NCBI GenBank assembly: GCA_013298625.1
Contig: JAAFIF010000007.1
Coordinates: 62,001-126,000 of the forward strand
Length of the DNA: 64,000 nucleotides
Direction of reading: 5' to 3'
From: Myxococcales bacterium
GTDB taxonomy: Bacteria; Myxococcota_A; Polyangia; Polyangiales; Ga0077539
Below the pieces are notes generated by a model, which was not told the origin of the DNA, ran no database searches, and saw nothing but the letters and a program-made list of their open reading frames with translations. Of this stretch, positions 8,596-17,404 are shown one piece after another; position 1 is the first letter of the stretch; every line of letters begins with the position of its first letter. Made by a program: the position numbers and the translations under genes.

Positions 8596-9386
8596 GCGAC
8601 GACATCCCCGTGGTGATCCTCTGCGGAGGCAAAGGGACGCGGCTGCGCGAAGAGACGGAGTTTCGTCCCAAGCCCATGGTCGAAGTGGGCGGACGGCCGA
8701 TCCTCTGGCACATCATGAAGCACTTTGCGAAGCACGGCGCGAAGCGCTTCGTGTTGTGCCTCGGATACAAGGGCGAGCAGATCAAAGACTGGTTTCTTCG
8801 CTACGACGAGCGCTCGCGAGACGTGACCGTGACCCTCGGCCGCGCGCGAAGCGTGACGGTGCACCAAGAAGAGCACGACGCCGAAGGGTGGAGCGTGACG
8901 CTGGTGGACACCGGCGAGAACGCGTTGACCGGCGCGCGCGTGCGACGCGCGGTGACGAAGTACCTGCGCGGAGAGAGGTTCTTTCTCACGTACGGGGACG
9001 GCGTTTGCGACGTGGATTTGCAGGCGCTCCGCGCGCAGCACGAGCGCGCAGGGGCCGCGGTGACCGTGACGGGCGTCCGTCCTCCGGCGCGCTTCGGCGA
9101 GCTCTTGTGTGAAGGGGACTTCGTGCGCGAGTTCAGCGAGAAGCCGCAGACGCACGAGGCGTTGATCAACGGGGGCTTCTTTTTGTGCGAGCCGAGGTTC
9201 GTCGAGTACCTCGAGGACCGCGACGGATGCACGCTCGAGCGCGAGCCGCTCGAACGGGCGGCGAGAGAGCGGCAGCTCGCGGTGCATCGGCACGACGGGT
9301 TCTGGCAGTGCATGGACACGATGCGCGACCTGCAGTTGCTCGAAGGGCTCTGGCAGAAGGGCGACGCGCCGTGGAAGACGTGGTGA
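8592..9386 (+). CDS. rfbF: Glucose-1-phosphate cytidylyltransferase (RfbF-like)
   Basis: 264 residues from GTG 8592, which overlaps the preceding stop (GTGA). It matches RfbF through [12 protein letters not shown] at 7-18, the diagnostic [22 protein letters not shown], the [10 protein letters not shown] stretch and T-Y-G-D-G-V-C-D. RfbF makes CDP-glucose from CTP and glucose-1-phosphate, the first step to CDP-linked 3,6-dideoxyhexoses and related sugars. The next gene is a sugar dehydratase, as expected for this pathway. Confidence 0.9.
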   Translation: MSDDIPVVILCGGKGTRLREETEFRPKPMVEVGGRPILWHIMKHFAKHGAKRFVLCLGYKGEQIKDWFLRYDERSRDVTVTLGRARSVTVHQEEHDAEGWSVTLVDTGENALTGARVRRAVTKYLRGERFFLTYGDGVCDVDLQALRAQHERAGAAVTVTGVRPPARFGELLCEGDFVREFSEKPQTHEALINGGFFLCEPRFVEYLEDRDGCTLEREPLERAARERQLAVHRHDGFWQCMDTMRDLQLLEGLWQKGDAPWKTW

Positions 9387-10375
9387 GCAGCGTGCAGTTG
9401 GACAGGGATTTCTGGGCTGATCGACCAGTGTTCGTGACGGGCGCGACGGGGCTGCTCGGGTCGAACCTGTGCGCGGCGCTCGTCGGCGCGGGCGCCGAGG
9501 TGGTGACGCTGGTGCGCGACGGGGTCCCCAAGACGCGGTTCGCAGAGCTGGGGCTCGAGCGCGAGGTGACGATCGTTCGGGGGGCGCTCGAAGAGGAGGC
9601 CACCCTCGCCCGCGCGGTCAACGAGTACGCGATCGACACGGTGTTTCACTGCGGCGCGCAGACCATCGTGGGCACGGCAAACCGTGACCCACGCAGCACC
9701 TTCGAGACCAACGTCCGCGGAACGTGGAACGTCCTCGAAGCCGTCCGCTCGTCCCGCACCGTCTCGCGCGTCGTCTTCGCGTCGAGCGACAAAGCGTACG
9801 GCTCGCACGAGGTCTTGCCCTACGACGAAGACGCTCCGCTGCGCGGCGAGCACCCCTACGACGTGAGCAAATCCGCCGCGGATTTGATCGCGCAGAGCTA
9901 CGCCAAGACCTACGGCGTCCCCGTGAGCATCACGCGCTGCGGAAACCTCTTCGGCGAGGGAGACCTCAACTTCAACAGAATCGTTCCGGGGACGATCCGC
10001 GACGTGCTTCGCGGGCGCAGGCCCGTGGTGCGCTCCGACGGGACGCCGGTGCGCGACTACTTCTACGTCCAAGACGCGGTGCACGCGTACGCGGCGCTCG
10101 CGCAGGCGATGGAGGCAAAGCGCCACGCGGGAGAAGCCTTCAACTTCTCGCTCGAACAGCAGGTGACCGTGCTCGAGCTCGTCTCGCTCATCACCCGTCT
10201 CATGGGCCGCGAAGACCTCGTCCCCGAGGTGCGCAACGAGGCGTCCAACGAGATCGCCCGGCAGTACCTCTCGGCGAAGAAAGCGCGGACGCTCTTGCGC
10301 TGGGCGCCGACGTTCTCGCTGAGCGAAGGCCTCGCGCGCACGATCGAGTGGTACCGAGCGCGAGACGGGCGCTGA
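9383..10375 (+). CDS. rfbG: CDP-glucose 4,6-dehydratase-like SDR
   Basis: 330-residue extended short-chain dehydrogenase. The NAD-binding glycine motif is G-A-T-G-L-L-G at 20-26 and the catalytic Y159-x3-K163 lies in P-Y-D-V-S-K-S. The start is GTG 9383, overlapping the rfbF stop by 4 bp. The N-terminal D-R-D-F-W and its position directly after rfbF favour CDP-glucose 4,6-dehydratase, giving CDP-4-keto-6-deoxyglucose. It is a little shorter than typical RfbG (~350), so a GDP- or UDP-sugar dehydratase/epimerase remains possible. The symbol rests mainly on gene order. Confidence 0.8.
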   Translation: MSSVQLDRDFWADRPVFVTGATGLLGSNLCAALVGAGAEVVTLVRDGVPKTRFAELGLEREVTIVRGALEEEATLARAVNEYAIDTVFHCGAQTIVGTANRDPRSTFETNVRGTWNVLEAVRSSRTVSRVVFASSDKAYGSHEVLPYDEDAPLRGEHPYDVSKSAADLIAQSYAKTYGVPVSITRCGNLFGEGDLNFNRIVPGTIRDVLRGRRPVVRSDGTPVRDYFYVQDAVHAYAALAQAMEAKRHAGEAFNFSLEQQVTVLELVSLITRLMGREDLVPEVRNEASNEIARQYLSAKKARTLLRWAPTFSLSEGLARTIEWYRARDGR

Positions 10376-10376
10376 G

Positions 10377-11249
10377 ATGCGCGTGCTCGTGACGGGCTGC
10401 TCGGCGTTTCTGGGCGACGCGGTCGCAGACGCGCTCCGTCAGCGAAATCACAGCGTGATCGCGACTGCTTCGACCGCGCGCGCCGGCGTCTCGGCGCTCG
10501 ATGCGCGCGACGCGGACGCCGTCGACGAGCGGGTCTCTTCAGCGGACGCCGTCGTGCACCTCGCGGCGATCCGCGCGTACGGAGACCCCGCCCGCACCGC
10601 CCACGCCACGGACGTCATCGTCGCCGGAACCGCCGCGGTCGTCGCCGCCGCGCGCCGCCGCGCGGTGCCCGTCGTGATCGCAGGCAGCGGCGAAGAGTAC
10701 GGGGCTGAAGCGCCCGTTCCGTACCGCGAAGACGGCGTGTACGCGCCGACGTCCGAGTACGGTCGGGCCAAGCGCCGCGCGGTCGTCGAGGCGCTCGCTG
10801 CGTACCGCGAAGGCGTGTGCGTCCTGCGTCCGAGCACCGTGTACGGGCCGCGACAGCCGAGCTTCATGCTCGTCGCGCAGTGCGTTCGCGCCGCGGTCGC
10901 CGACGACGTCGTTCGCATCAACGGCGGCGAGCAGCGCCGCGATCACGTGTACGTGACGGACGCCGCCGAGGCCTTCGCGCTGGCGATCGAGAACGCCTCT
11001 CGAATTCGTGGGCAACAAATCAACATCGCCTCGGGCGACGCCCGCTCGGTGCGCTTCGTGGCCGAGCGCGTCCTCTCGATCGCGGGGCGCGGCAGGCTCG
11101 ACGTGGGCCCGGCGTCCACGCGCGCAGGGGACGTGATGGAGGCCTCGTTCGACGTCGAACGCGCCGCCACCGCGCTCGGATGGACGGCGCGCACTGCGAT
11201 CGACGAGGGGCTCGCGCGGTGCGTTTCTGCGGCGCTCGCTGGCGGATAG
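10377..11249 (+). CDS. NAD-dependent epimerase/dehydratase (SDR)
   Basis: 290-residue extended SDR with V-T-G-C-S-A-F-L-G at 5-13 (NAD binding) and Y128-x3-K132 in E-Y-G-R-A-K. D-H-V-Y-V-T-D-A-A-E-A near residue 195 is typical of the C-terminal substrate domain. It begins one base after the stop of the rfbG-like gene, so it is the third step in the same run: probably a 4-ketoreductase, epimerase or further modification of the CDP-sugar. The exact reaction cannot be assigned. Confidence 0.85.
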   Translation: MRVLVTGCSAFLGDAVADALRQRNHSVIATASTARAGVSALDARDADAVDERVSSADAVVHLAAIRAYGDPARTAHATDVIVAGTAAVVAAARRRAVPVVIAGSGEEYGAEAPVPYREDGVYAPTSEYGRAKRRAVVEALAAYREGVCVLRPSTVYGPRQPSFMLVAQCVRAAVADDVVRINGGEQRRDHVYVTDAAEAFALAIENASRIRGQQINIASGDARSVRFVAERVLSIAGRGRLDVGPASTRAGDVMEASFDVERAATALGWTARTAIDEGLARCVSAALAGG

Positions 11250-11303
11250 GCCAGAGCGCGCGCCCCGGCGTGGTAGGCTCAGCGCTCTTTGGAGGTGCCT
11301 ACG

Positions 11304-11915
11304 TTGAACGGATCGTGCTCGTTTCTCGCGCTGCTCGCATCGAGCGCGCTCACACTGGCCGCGTGCGCGAAGCCTGAGCCCACCGCGAGCGCGACCACGC
11401 GCGTAGCGCCCGCGCCGCAAGCGCAGCCGGCGCCGAGCGCGCAGCAGGCCGCGACGCGACCGCCCGCGCAGCCCGCGCAGCCCGCGCAGCAGCAGCCGGC
11501 GACCGAGCAGCCCGCGGCGCCGCAGCCAGCGCAGCCGCAGGACCCTGCGTTGGCGGGGATTCCGAGCGCGTTCGACAACAACGGGGCGCGACGGACGTGC
11601 GCGCAGCTGCCCGCGCGCGCGGGGTACGACTGCGTCGAGACGCCCAACGGTCCGACGCAGGTGATCAGCCGAAGCGCCGCGGCCAACGTCGACCCGTGCG
11701 CGACCGCGACGTGCATGCCCAACACCCGCTGCGTCGCAGACAGCGTGACCATCGGCGGCAGCGAGCACCGACTGCCGCGCTGCGTGGCGACGGGCGACGT
11801 GCAAAACGCCCCCCCTTCTCGCAACCCCTGCGCGTCGCACCTCTGCCCGCTCGGCTACCACTGCACCGCCCCCGCGGATCGCCCTGCGTGCGTGCCGGAC
11901 AGCGCAGGCTGGTGA
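11304..11915 (+). CDS. Secreted lipoprotein with Pro/Ala/Gln linker and Cys-rich C-terminus
   Basis: About 203 residues starting at TTG 11304, 8 bp after a clear GGAGG (11291-11295). A signal peptide ends in the lipobox L-A-A-C. A low-complexity linker rich in Ala, Pro and Gln spans about 25-90. The C-terminal ~110 residues hold roughly ten cysteines, including a C-x4-C pair (C-A-T-A-T-C-M-P-N-T-R-C), suggesting a disulfide-bonded extracellular module like those on other myxobacterial surface lipoproteins. No family recognised. It separates the sugar genes from the minus-strand group that follows. Confidence 0.72.
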   Translation: MNGSCSFLALLASSALTLAACAKPEPTASATTRVAPAPQAQPAPSAQQAATRPPAQPAQPAQQQPATEQPAAPQPAQPQDPALAGIPSAFDNNGARRTCAQLPARAGYDCVETPNGPTQVISRSAAANVDPCATATCMPNTRCVADSVTIGGSEHRLPRCVATGDVQNAPPSRNPCASHLCPLGYHCTAPADRPACVPDSAGW

Positions 11916-11918
11916 TCG

Positions 11919-13058
11919 CTACGCGCGCGCGCGGCGCACTTCGCTGGCGATGACCGCCGAGAGCGTCGCGGCCGCGCCGATCGAGAACGCGACGAGCGCC
12001 GCGGACAGCGCCGCGGGGCCCGCGATCGCGGCGAGCATCGTGGCAAACGCGAAGAAATCCCGCTTGAACATCGGCCTGAACGCGCCGAGCACCCGCTGCG
12101 AGAGCGAAGGGCTCACGGGCTTCTCGGGGTCTTCTCCGAACCCGAGCGGGTATTTGAGCAAGTCGCCCGAGCCGATCGAGACCAGGTAGCGGTACTCGAT
12201 CCCGCTGGCGATCACGCCGATCGCGACGCCGACGAGCCCGCCCATCCACACGATCGACGGCGCGCCGAGCGCGCGCAGCCCGAGCGCCGCGCCGGTGAAG
12301 AACGAGTAGTTGGTGAGGTCGTCGCCCACCGTGTCGAGCCACTCGCCCGCGCGCGAGCCGCGAAAGGTCAGGCGAGAGAGCTCTCCGTCGCAGCCGTCGA
12401 GCACGCTCTGCGCTTGAAAGAGCACCGCGCCGACGGCGAGGCCCATCGGGCCGAAGAGCGCAGCGCACACGCCGCTCGCGAGGCCGACGAGCAAGATCGC
12501 GCCAGAGACCTGGTTGGGACGCAGGCCCGTTCGGACCAACCTGCGCGTGACGGCGAGCGAGAGGTGCCGGTTGATCGAGCGCGAGACCCAGCCGTCCTGC
12601 GGCTTGCGCAGCGAGAGCATCAGCGCGTTTTCGCAGCGCGCGAGCTCGGATTTCGTGCGGCCAAACAGCGCGACGCCGCCGGGGGGCAGCTCTGCTCCGC
12701 GGCCGAGCTCTTCGAGCTTCGAGCCCGCGCGGTCGGTGCGAGCGCAGACGATTTCGAGCCCCTCGTGCACCCTCGCCTCGCCGCTCGCAGCGGAGAGCGC
12801 GCGCATGGCCTTCGCGTCGACCACGGCGCCATCGGCGACGACGAGCGCGCCGCCCGCCGGCCACTGCGCGGCGATTTCGGCGGGGATCTTCAGGCGATCA
12901 TCGCTGAGCCAGCCCGGGCGTTCGGCGCAGAGGACGAGCACGCGCTCGACTCCTGCAGCCTGCAGCGAGAGCGCAGCGCGAAGCGCGAGCGGGACACCGA
13001 ACACGTCGCGCTCACCGAAGTCAGCGCAGAGGACGACACCGAGCATGGAGGGACTCAC
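11919..13058 (-). CDS. CDP-alcohol phosphatidyltransferase with degenerate NTP-transferase-like N-domain (DIPPS-like)
   Basis: 379 residues. The C-terminal membrane domain carries the family signature D221-D224-G225-S228-R229-G238-D242-D246, with Ser for Ala at 228. Residues 1-150 resemble a nucleotidyltransferase fold (G-V-P-L-A-L-R-A-A-L, V-L-V-L-C-A-E-R) but lack the G-x-G-x-R-L nucleotide loop and the following lysine. The architecture recalls bifunctional inositol-phosphate cytidylyltransferase/DIPP synthase with a dead first domain. Its start overlaps the stop of the upstream GT4 gene by 4 bp. It may use the CDP-donor made by the IPCT-like domain at 1866-3824. Confidence 0.85.
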   Translation of the reverse strand: MSPSMLGVVLCADFGERDVFGVPLALRAALSLQAAGVERVLVLCAERPGWLSDDRLKIPAEIAAQWPAGGALVVADGAVVDAKAMRALSAASGEARVHEGLEIVCARTDRAGSKLEELGRGAELPPGGVALFGRTKSELARCENALMLSLRKPQDGWVSRSINRHLSLAVTRRLVRTGLRPNQVSGAILLVGLASGVCAALFGPMGLAVGAVLFQAQSVLDGCDGELSRLTFRGSRAGEWLDTVGDDLTNYSFFTGAALGLRALGAPSIVWMGGLVGVAIGVIASGIEYRYLVSIGSGDLLKYPLGFGEDPEKPVSPSLSQRVLGAFRPMFKRDFFAFATMLAAIAGPAALSAALVAFSIGAAATLSAVIASEVRRARA

Positions 13059-14074
13059 TTTGCAAAGAGCGCTGCCGCGAGCGCGTCAGCCAACGAAGCG
13101 TACGTGAACTGCGCGGCCCACGCCCGCGCGCGCTCGCGGGTTGGCTCGGACAAGAGCCCTGGTCGGCGCAGGGCTTGTTCGAGCTGCGCGGGCTCGTCGA
13201 GCGCCGAGAAGAAGGGCTCTCCCTCGAGCTCGGCGAGGTGGTGGCGCGGCGGGCCGAGCACGGGCGTCCCCATCGAGAGCGCGAGCATGGCGGTGCCCGA
13301 GGTGAAGAACTGCCTGTATCCCAGCACGAGCGCGTCTGCGGCGAGCGCGAGGTCGGCGCTGGCCTCGCGCGAGAGCCACGCGCTGCGGATCGAGACGCGC
13401 GGGTCGCCTGCGGCCGCGGCTTCGAGCGAGCGAAGCGCCTCGGGGTCCGAGGCCTTTCCGGCGATCACCAATCGCAGGTCCGGGTCGCGCGCGCGGACGA
13501 ACGCCTCGCACACGCGGTCGAAGCCCTTGTATCGCTCGATCGCTCCGAAGCAGAGCAAGACGCGATTGCACTGCGAATATCCAAGCGATTCTCGGATCAC
13601 CGCGCGCGGCCCCGTCGGCTGATAGTCGTCGAGCGCGTGCGGGTGGCCCGCGAGCACGAAGCGGCCCTCGAAGCCGAGCGCGCGCACCGAACGCTCGGCG
13701 TCGGCGAAGTGCCCGTGCACGATCGAGCATCGCGCGAGCCAGCGGCGACGAAAGCGCTCAGCGAGGTCGGGGTGCGGCTCGTCGTGACCGATGAGGTTGT
13801 GCGCGGTCCACGCGAGGCGCACGCCGCGGGCCCGCAGCGAGTCGACGAGGGCGAAGAACCACGCGGCCTTCGCCCAGCTCTTGGCGCGCGAAGCGTCGCG
13901 CAGCATCCACTCGGGCCAGTGCAGGTGCAGCCACCGCGCGTCCGAGGGCTGCGCTGCGAGCGCGGCGAGGTAGCGGTGCGTCACGGTCTCGACCCCGCGC
14001 GAAGCGAGCGCGTCGCGCAGACGGTGAAGGTACGGGTTGCCGTCGTAGGGGCGCGGCCACGAGAGGATGTTCAC
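13055..14074 (-). CDS. Glycosyltransferase, GT4-like
   Basis: 339-residue GT-B enzyme. The N-terminus M-N-I-L-S-W-P-R-P-Y-D-G-N-P-Y and the L-H-L-H-W-P-E motif occur in GumH/mannosyltransferase-type GT4 proteins; the C-domain has L-L-C-F-G-A-I-E-R-Y-K-G-F-D and a G-T-A-M-L-A-L-S-M-G-T-P-V-L-G donor loop. It overlaps the following CDP-alcohol phosphotransferase by 4 bp, so both are likely translated together: an inositol- or glycerol-phosphate head group decorated with a sugar is one reading. It is divergent from the aminotransferase gene (start 14131). Confidence 0.82.
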   Translation of the reverse strand: MNILSWPRPYDGNPYLHRLRDALASRGVETVTHRYLAALAAQPSDARWLHLHWPEWMLRDASRAKSWAKAAWFFALVDSLRARGVRLAWTAHNLIGHDEPHPDLAERFRRRWLARCSIVHGHFADAERSVRALGFEGRFVLAGHPHALDDYQPTGPRAVIRESLGYSQCNRVLLCFGAIERYKGFDRVCEAFVRARDPDLRLVIAGKASDPEALRSLEAAAAGDPRVSIRSAWLSREASADLALAADALVLGYRQFFTSGTAMLALSMGTPVLGPPRHHLAELEGEPFFSALDEPAQLEQALRRPGLLSEPTRERARAWAAQFTYASLADALAAALFAK

Positions 14075-14130
14075 GACAACGAGCCGACGCGGTGTATACC
14101 GCAGCGACGGTGAGCACCGTGAACGAACCG

Positions 14131-15243
14131 ATGATTCCCCTGTCCGAGACCACGCTCGGAGACGAAGAAGCGCAGGCGGCGGCTGCGGTCGTGCGCTCGG
14201 GTTGGCTGACGCAAGGAGAGCGCGTCGCGACGTTCGAGCGAGCGTTCGCGGCGATGGTGGGCACGCGACACGCGATCGCCGTCGCCAACTGCACGCTCGC
14301 GCTCGAGCTCGCGCTCGAGGCCGTCGGCGTGCGCGCGGGTGACGAAGTGATCATCCCCGCGTTGACCTTCGTCGCGACCGCCAACGCCGTGCGAAGGCTC
14401 GGCGCGACGCCGGTGTTCGCCGACGTGGCCAGCGAAGACGACCTCACGATGTGCCCGCGCGACGTCGCGCGAAAGCGCACCGAGCGCACCAAGGCCGTCT
14501 GCCCCGTGCACTACGCCGGGTGGGCCGCGGACGTGGACGCGATCGCGGCCAGCGCGCAGGGCGCGGCGATCGTCGAGGATTGCGCGCACGCTCCGGGCGC
14601 GACCCTCGGCGCGCGAGGGTGCGGAGCGCTCGGCGCGGTGGGCGCGTTCTCGTTCTTCTCGAACAAGAACATGACCACCGGCGAAGGCGGGATGCTCACC
14701 ACCGACGACGACGCGCTCGCGACGGCCATGCGCCTCACGCGCGCGCACGGCATGACGACGAGCACGCTCGATCGCCACCGCGGGCACGCGTTTACCTACG
14801 ACGTCGCGCGGGTCGGGACCAACGCGCGCATGGACGAGATCCGCGCGGCGATCGGCGCGATTCAGCTCGGCAAGCTGCGTGCGGCCAACAGCCATCGCGC
14901 CGCGTGCGTGGCGCGCTACCGCGAGGCGCTCGCCTCGGTGCGCGGGCTCGAGATCCCCTTCTCGTCCGTCACCCGCGGGACGTCAGCGCACCATCTCTTC
15001 GTGGTGCTGCTGCCCGAAGGGACGGACCGCGCGAAGGTGATGGCGGCGCTGCGCGAGCGCGGCGTGCAGAGCTCGATTCACTACCCGCCCACGCACAAAT
15101 TCAGCGCCTACGAATCGATCCCGGCAAACGTTCCGGTCACCGATCGTGTGGCAGGACGGCTGCTGTCGCTTCCGCTGTTCGCGACGATGACCGACGAGCA
15201 GGTCGCGCGCGTGTGCGAGGCGCTTGTGGCCGCGCTGGGCTGA
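14131..15243 (+). CDS. DegT/DnrJ/EryC1/StrS aminotransferase
   Basis: 370-residue sugar aminotransferase. ATG 14131 (M-I-P-L-S-E-T-T-L-G-D-E-E-A) fits the usual family N-terminus; in-frame GTGs at 14092, 14110 and 14119 are alternatives. The PLP lysine is K179 in S-F-F-S-N-K-N-M-T-T-G-E-G-G. Because Lys and not His is present, it is a true aminotransferase rather than a RfbH/E1-type 3-dehydratase. Family members transfer an amino group from glutamate to a 4- or 3-keto nucleotide sugar, which fits the CDP-4-keto sugar expected from the rfbFG-like pair. The exact sugar is not assignable. Confidence 0.88.
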   Translation: MIPLSETTLGDEEAQAAAAVVRSGWLTQGERVATFERAFAAMVGTRHAIAVANCTLALELALEAVGVRAGDEVIIPALTFVATANAVRRLGATPVFADVASEDDLTMCPRDVARKRTERTKAVCPVHYAGWAADVDAIAASAQGAAIVEDCAHAPGATLGARGCGALGAVGAFSFFSNKNMTTGEGGMLTTDDDALATAMRLTRAHGMTTSTLDRHRGHAFTYDVARVGTNARMDEIRAAIGAIQLGKLRAANSHRAACVARYREALASVRGLEIPFSSVTRGTSAHHLFVVLLPEGTDRAKVMAALRERGVQSSIHYPPTHKFSAYESIPANVPVTDRVAGRLLSLPLFATMTDEQVARVCEALVAALG

Positions 15244-15248
15244 GCGCT

Positions 15249-15971
15249 TTACAGCCTGCCAAGCAGCGCAGAAGCGCGGAGCTTCCAGACCATTCCGATC
15301 GCTTCGGCGAAGATCTTGCGGCTCATTTTGCTCTGGCCCACGCGGCGGTCGACGAAGATCGTGGGGATCTCGACGACCTTGAAGCCCTTGTTGAGCAGCC
15401 GGTACGTCAGCTCGATCTGAAACGAGTACCCGTTGCTCTGCACGCGATCGAGCTCGATCGCCTCGAGCGCGCGGCGCGTGAAGGCCTTGTAGCCCGCGGT
15501 CAGGTCTCGCACCGAGACCCCGAGGATCGTGCGCGCGTAGAGCGAGCCGCCCTTGGACAACAGGTGTCGGCCGGGGCCCCACCCCTCGACGCCGCCCCCC
15601 TCGACGCTGCGCGAGCCGATGACCATGTCCGCGCCCGCCTCGATCGCCCTGAGAAAATCCGGGATGTACTTGGGGTCGTGCGACAGGTCCGTGTCCATCT
15701 CGAACACGATCGCGTAGTCGTCCTGCAGCGCCCAGCGAAAGCCCGCGAGGTACGCGGTGCCGAGGCCCATCTTGCCGGGGCGGTGCAGCACTTTGACCCG
15801 CTCGTCCTTCGAGGCGATCTCGTCTGCTAGCTTGCCGGTGCCGTCCGGAGAGTTGTCGTCGACGACGAGCACGTGGACCGTCGGCAGCGCTCCGAACACG
15901 AGCGAGAGAAACGTCTCGAGGTTGTCACGCTCGTTGTAGGTCGGCGTGATGATCAGCACTCGCTGGGTCAT
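15249..15971 (-). CDS. Polyprenyl-phosphate mannosyltransferase-like GT2 (Dpm1 type)
   Basis: 240 residues with the complete Dpm1-type GT2 pattern: I-I-T-P-T-Y-N-E-R-D-N-L, V-V-D-D-N-S-P-D-G-T, the metal motif E-M-D-T-D-L-S-H-D-P, G-S-R and the D-L-T-A-G-Y-K-A-F loop, with a C-terminal R-x4-S-K-M-S-R. It has no C-terminal membrane segments, as in single-domain polyprenol monophosphomannose synthases. It would move mannose or glucose from a nucleotide sugar to a polyprenyl phosphate, supplying a lipid-linked donor to GT-C enzymes such as the one at 33985. It is convergent with the aminotransferase gene. Confidence 0.9.
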   Translation of the reverse strand: MTQRVLIITPTYNERDNLETFLSLVFGALPTVHVLVVDDNSPDGTGKLADEIASKDERVKVLHRPGKMGLGTAYLAGFRWALQDDYAIVFEMDTDLSHDPKYIPDFLRAIEAGADMVIGSRSVEGGGVEGWGPGRHLLSKGGSLYARTILGVSVRDLTAGYKAFTRRALEAIELDRVQSNGYSFQIELTYRLLNKGFKVVEIPTIFVDRRVGQSKMSRKIFAEAIGMVWKLRASALLGRL

Positions 15972-16051
15972 GAACGGCGCGGACTGTACCGCATCCGACC
16001 GCGAATCGTGTGACCGTTCGCGGGGCGATTGCGACCGCTCGCCGCGCGATC

Positions 16052-16876
16052 TCAGCGGCCGAACTGCGGCTTGCGCTTCTCGACGTAGGCCGCGAGCCCC
16101 TCGCGCGCGTCGGGGCCGTTGAAGAGCTCGGCCTGCAGCTCGCGCTCGAAGGCGAGGCCGTACTCGAGCGGGAGCTCTGCGCCGGTCTGCACCGCGCGCT
16201 TGATGCGACCGACGGCGCTCGCGCTCTTGCCGGGCGGGCAGAAGGACTCGGCGAACGCTTGCGCCTGGGCCGCGAAGTTCTCTGCGTCGAAGGCCTCGTC
16301 GACGATGCCGAGCGCGACGGCGCGGTCAACGTCGAAGAGCTCTCCCGAGGCCATGAGCCGGATGGCCTTGGACTTCGAGAGCACCCTGCCGAGCCGCTGC
16401 GTCCCGCCGGTGCCAGGAAGCACGCCGAGCGCGACCTCCGGCAGGCCGAACTTGAAGGGCCCCTTCTTGGCCACGCGGAGGTCTGCCGCGAGCGCGACCT
16501 CGAGCCCGCCGCCCACGCACGTCCCGTTGATCGCGGCGATCACGAGCTTCGGCGTCTGCTCGAGGCGCGAGAGCGTCTCGTTGGCGTGCAGGCAGAAGTA
16601 GTACTTCCACGTGGGGTCGGCGCGCTCGAGCATGCGGATGTCCGCGCCGGCGCAGAAGATCTTCTCGCCCGCGCCGGTGAGCACGATCACGTGCACCTCG
16701 GGGTCGAAGCGCGCGGCGAGCACGGCCTCGTCGAGGTCGCGCATCATGTCGTGCGAGTACGCGTTGGCCGGAGCGTTATCGAGGGTGATCGTCGCGACGC
16801 CGTTGCGCGTGCGGTAGCGAACGAGGCCGCGCGGCATGCGCTGCTCGTCGCTCGAGGGTTGTTGGCTGTCGTTCAT
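16052..16876 (-). CDS. Enoyl-CoA hydratase/isomerase (crotonase family)
   Basis: 274-residue crotonase. The oxyanion-hole segments are seen in F-C-A-G-A-D-I and G-G-G-L-E-V-A-L-A-A-D, and both glutamates expected of true hydratases are present (the E of G-G-G-L-E and the E of G-L-P-E-V, before L-G-V-L-P-G-T-G-G-T-Q-R-L). It probably hydrates 2-enoyl-CoA in fatty-acid or amino-acid degradation. There is a ~20-residue polar N-terminal extension. A cupin gene lies 55 bp upstream on the same strand. Confidence 0.9.
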   Translation of the reverse strand: MNDSQQPSSDEQRMPRGLVRYRTRNGVATITLDNAPANAYSHDMMRDLDEAVLAARFDPEVHVIVLTGAGEKIFCAGADIRMLERADPTWKYYFCLHANETLSRLEQTPKLVIAAINGTCVGGGLEVALAADLRVAKKGPFKFGLPEVALGVLPGTGGTQRLGRVLSKSKAIRLMASGELFDVDRAVALGIVDEAFDAENFAAQAQAFAESFCPPGKSASAVGRIKRAVQTGAELPLEYGLAFERELQAELFNGPDAREGLAAYVEKRKPQFGR

Positions 16877-16931
16877 TACCGCGATGTACCGCGAACGCCG
16901 CCGCGCTTCGAGCGATCATCACCCCAACCAG

Positions 16932-17321
16932 CTACTCGGACGCGTATCGAACCTCGTCGTTCGGCGGGTTGCTGGCGACCACGAGCAGCTCGGCTACTTC
17001 GTCGCCGGTGTTGCGCAGGTAGTGCGGCGCGCCGCCGGGGAGAAACGCCATCGAGTCCATCGGCCCGAGCGCGACCTCGACGCCGTCTCGCCACGCGGTG
17101 ACCCGCCCCGAGAGCACGACGACGAGCTCTTCGCGGGCGCTGTGCGAATGGGCGGCGGACGCCCGCAGACCCGGCGCGAGGCGCTCGTAGTGGACGAACA
17201 TCGACGTCACGCCGAGCGGCTCGCTCACGACGGCGGACTCGCTGAACGCCTCGCCCGTGCGCGACGATCGAAGCTGCCGAAGCGCGAGCGCGCGGAGGTT
17301 GATCACAGCGTCTTCGCCCAT
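16932..17321 (-). CDS. Cupin-domain protein
   Basis: 129 residues from ATG 17321 (M-G-E-D-A-V-I-N-L); a longer frame to 17423 runs over the divergent gene start and lacks conserved content. A single cupin barrel has motif 1 as A-H-S-H-S-A-R-E-E-L-V-V-V-L-S-G and motif 2 as F-L-P-G-G-A-P-H-Y-L-R-N, giving the usual His/His/Glu/His metal site. Such proteins range from isomerases to dioxygenases to small-molecule sensors, so no function is assigned. It lies upstream of the enoyl-CoA hydratase on the same strand. Confidence 0.82.
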   Translation of the reverse strand: MGEDAVINLRALALRQLRSSRTGEAFSESAVVSEPLGVTSMFVHYERLAPGLRASAAHSHSAREELVVVLSGRVTAWRDGVEVALGPMDSMAFLPGGAPHYLRNTGDEVAELLVVASNPPNDEVRYASE

Positions 17322-17404
17322 CGAGCGCGAGTGTCTATCGAACGCGATCGAGCGACACAAGCGGCGGGCGTTGTGGGTCACGAGTTGGGGTACGATCGGC
17401 GCCG

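Noticed and set aside
14131..15243. RfbH-type 3-dehydratase
   Set aside because: The PLP lysine is present where RfbH/E1 enzymes have histidine, so it is an aminotransferase.
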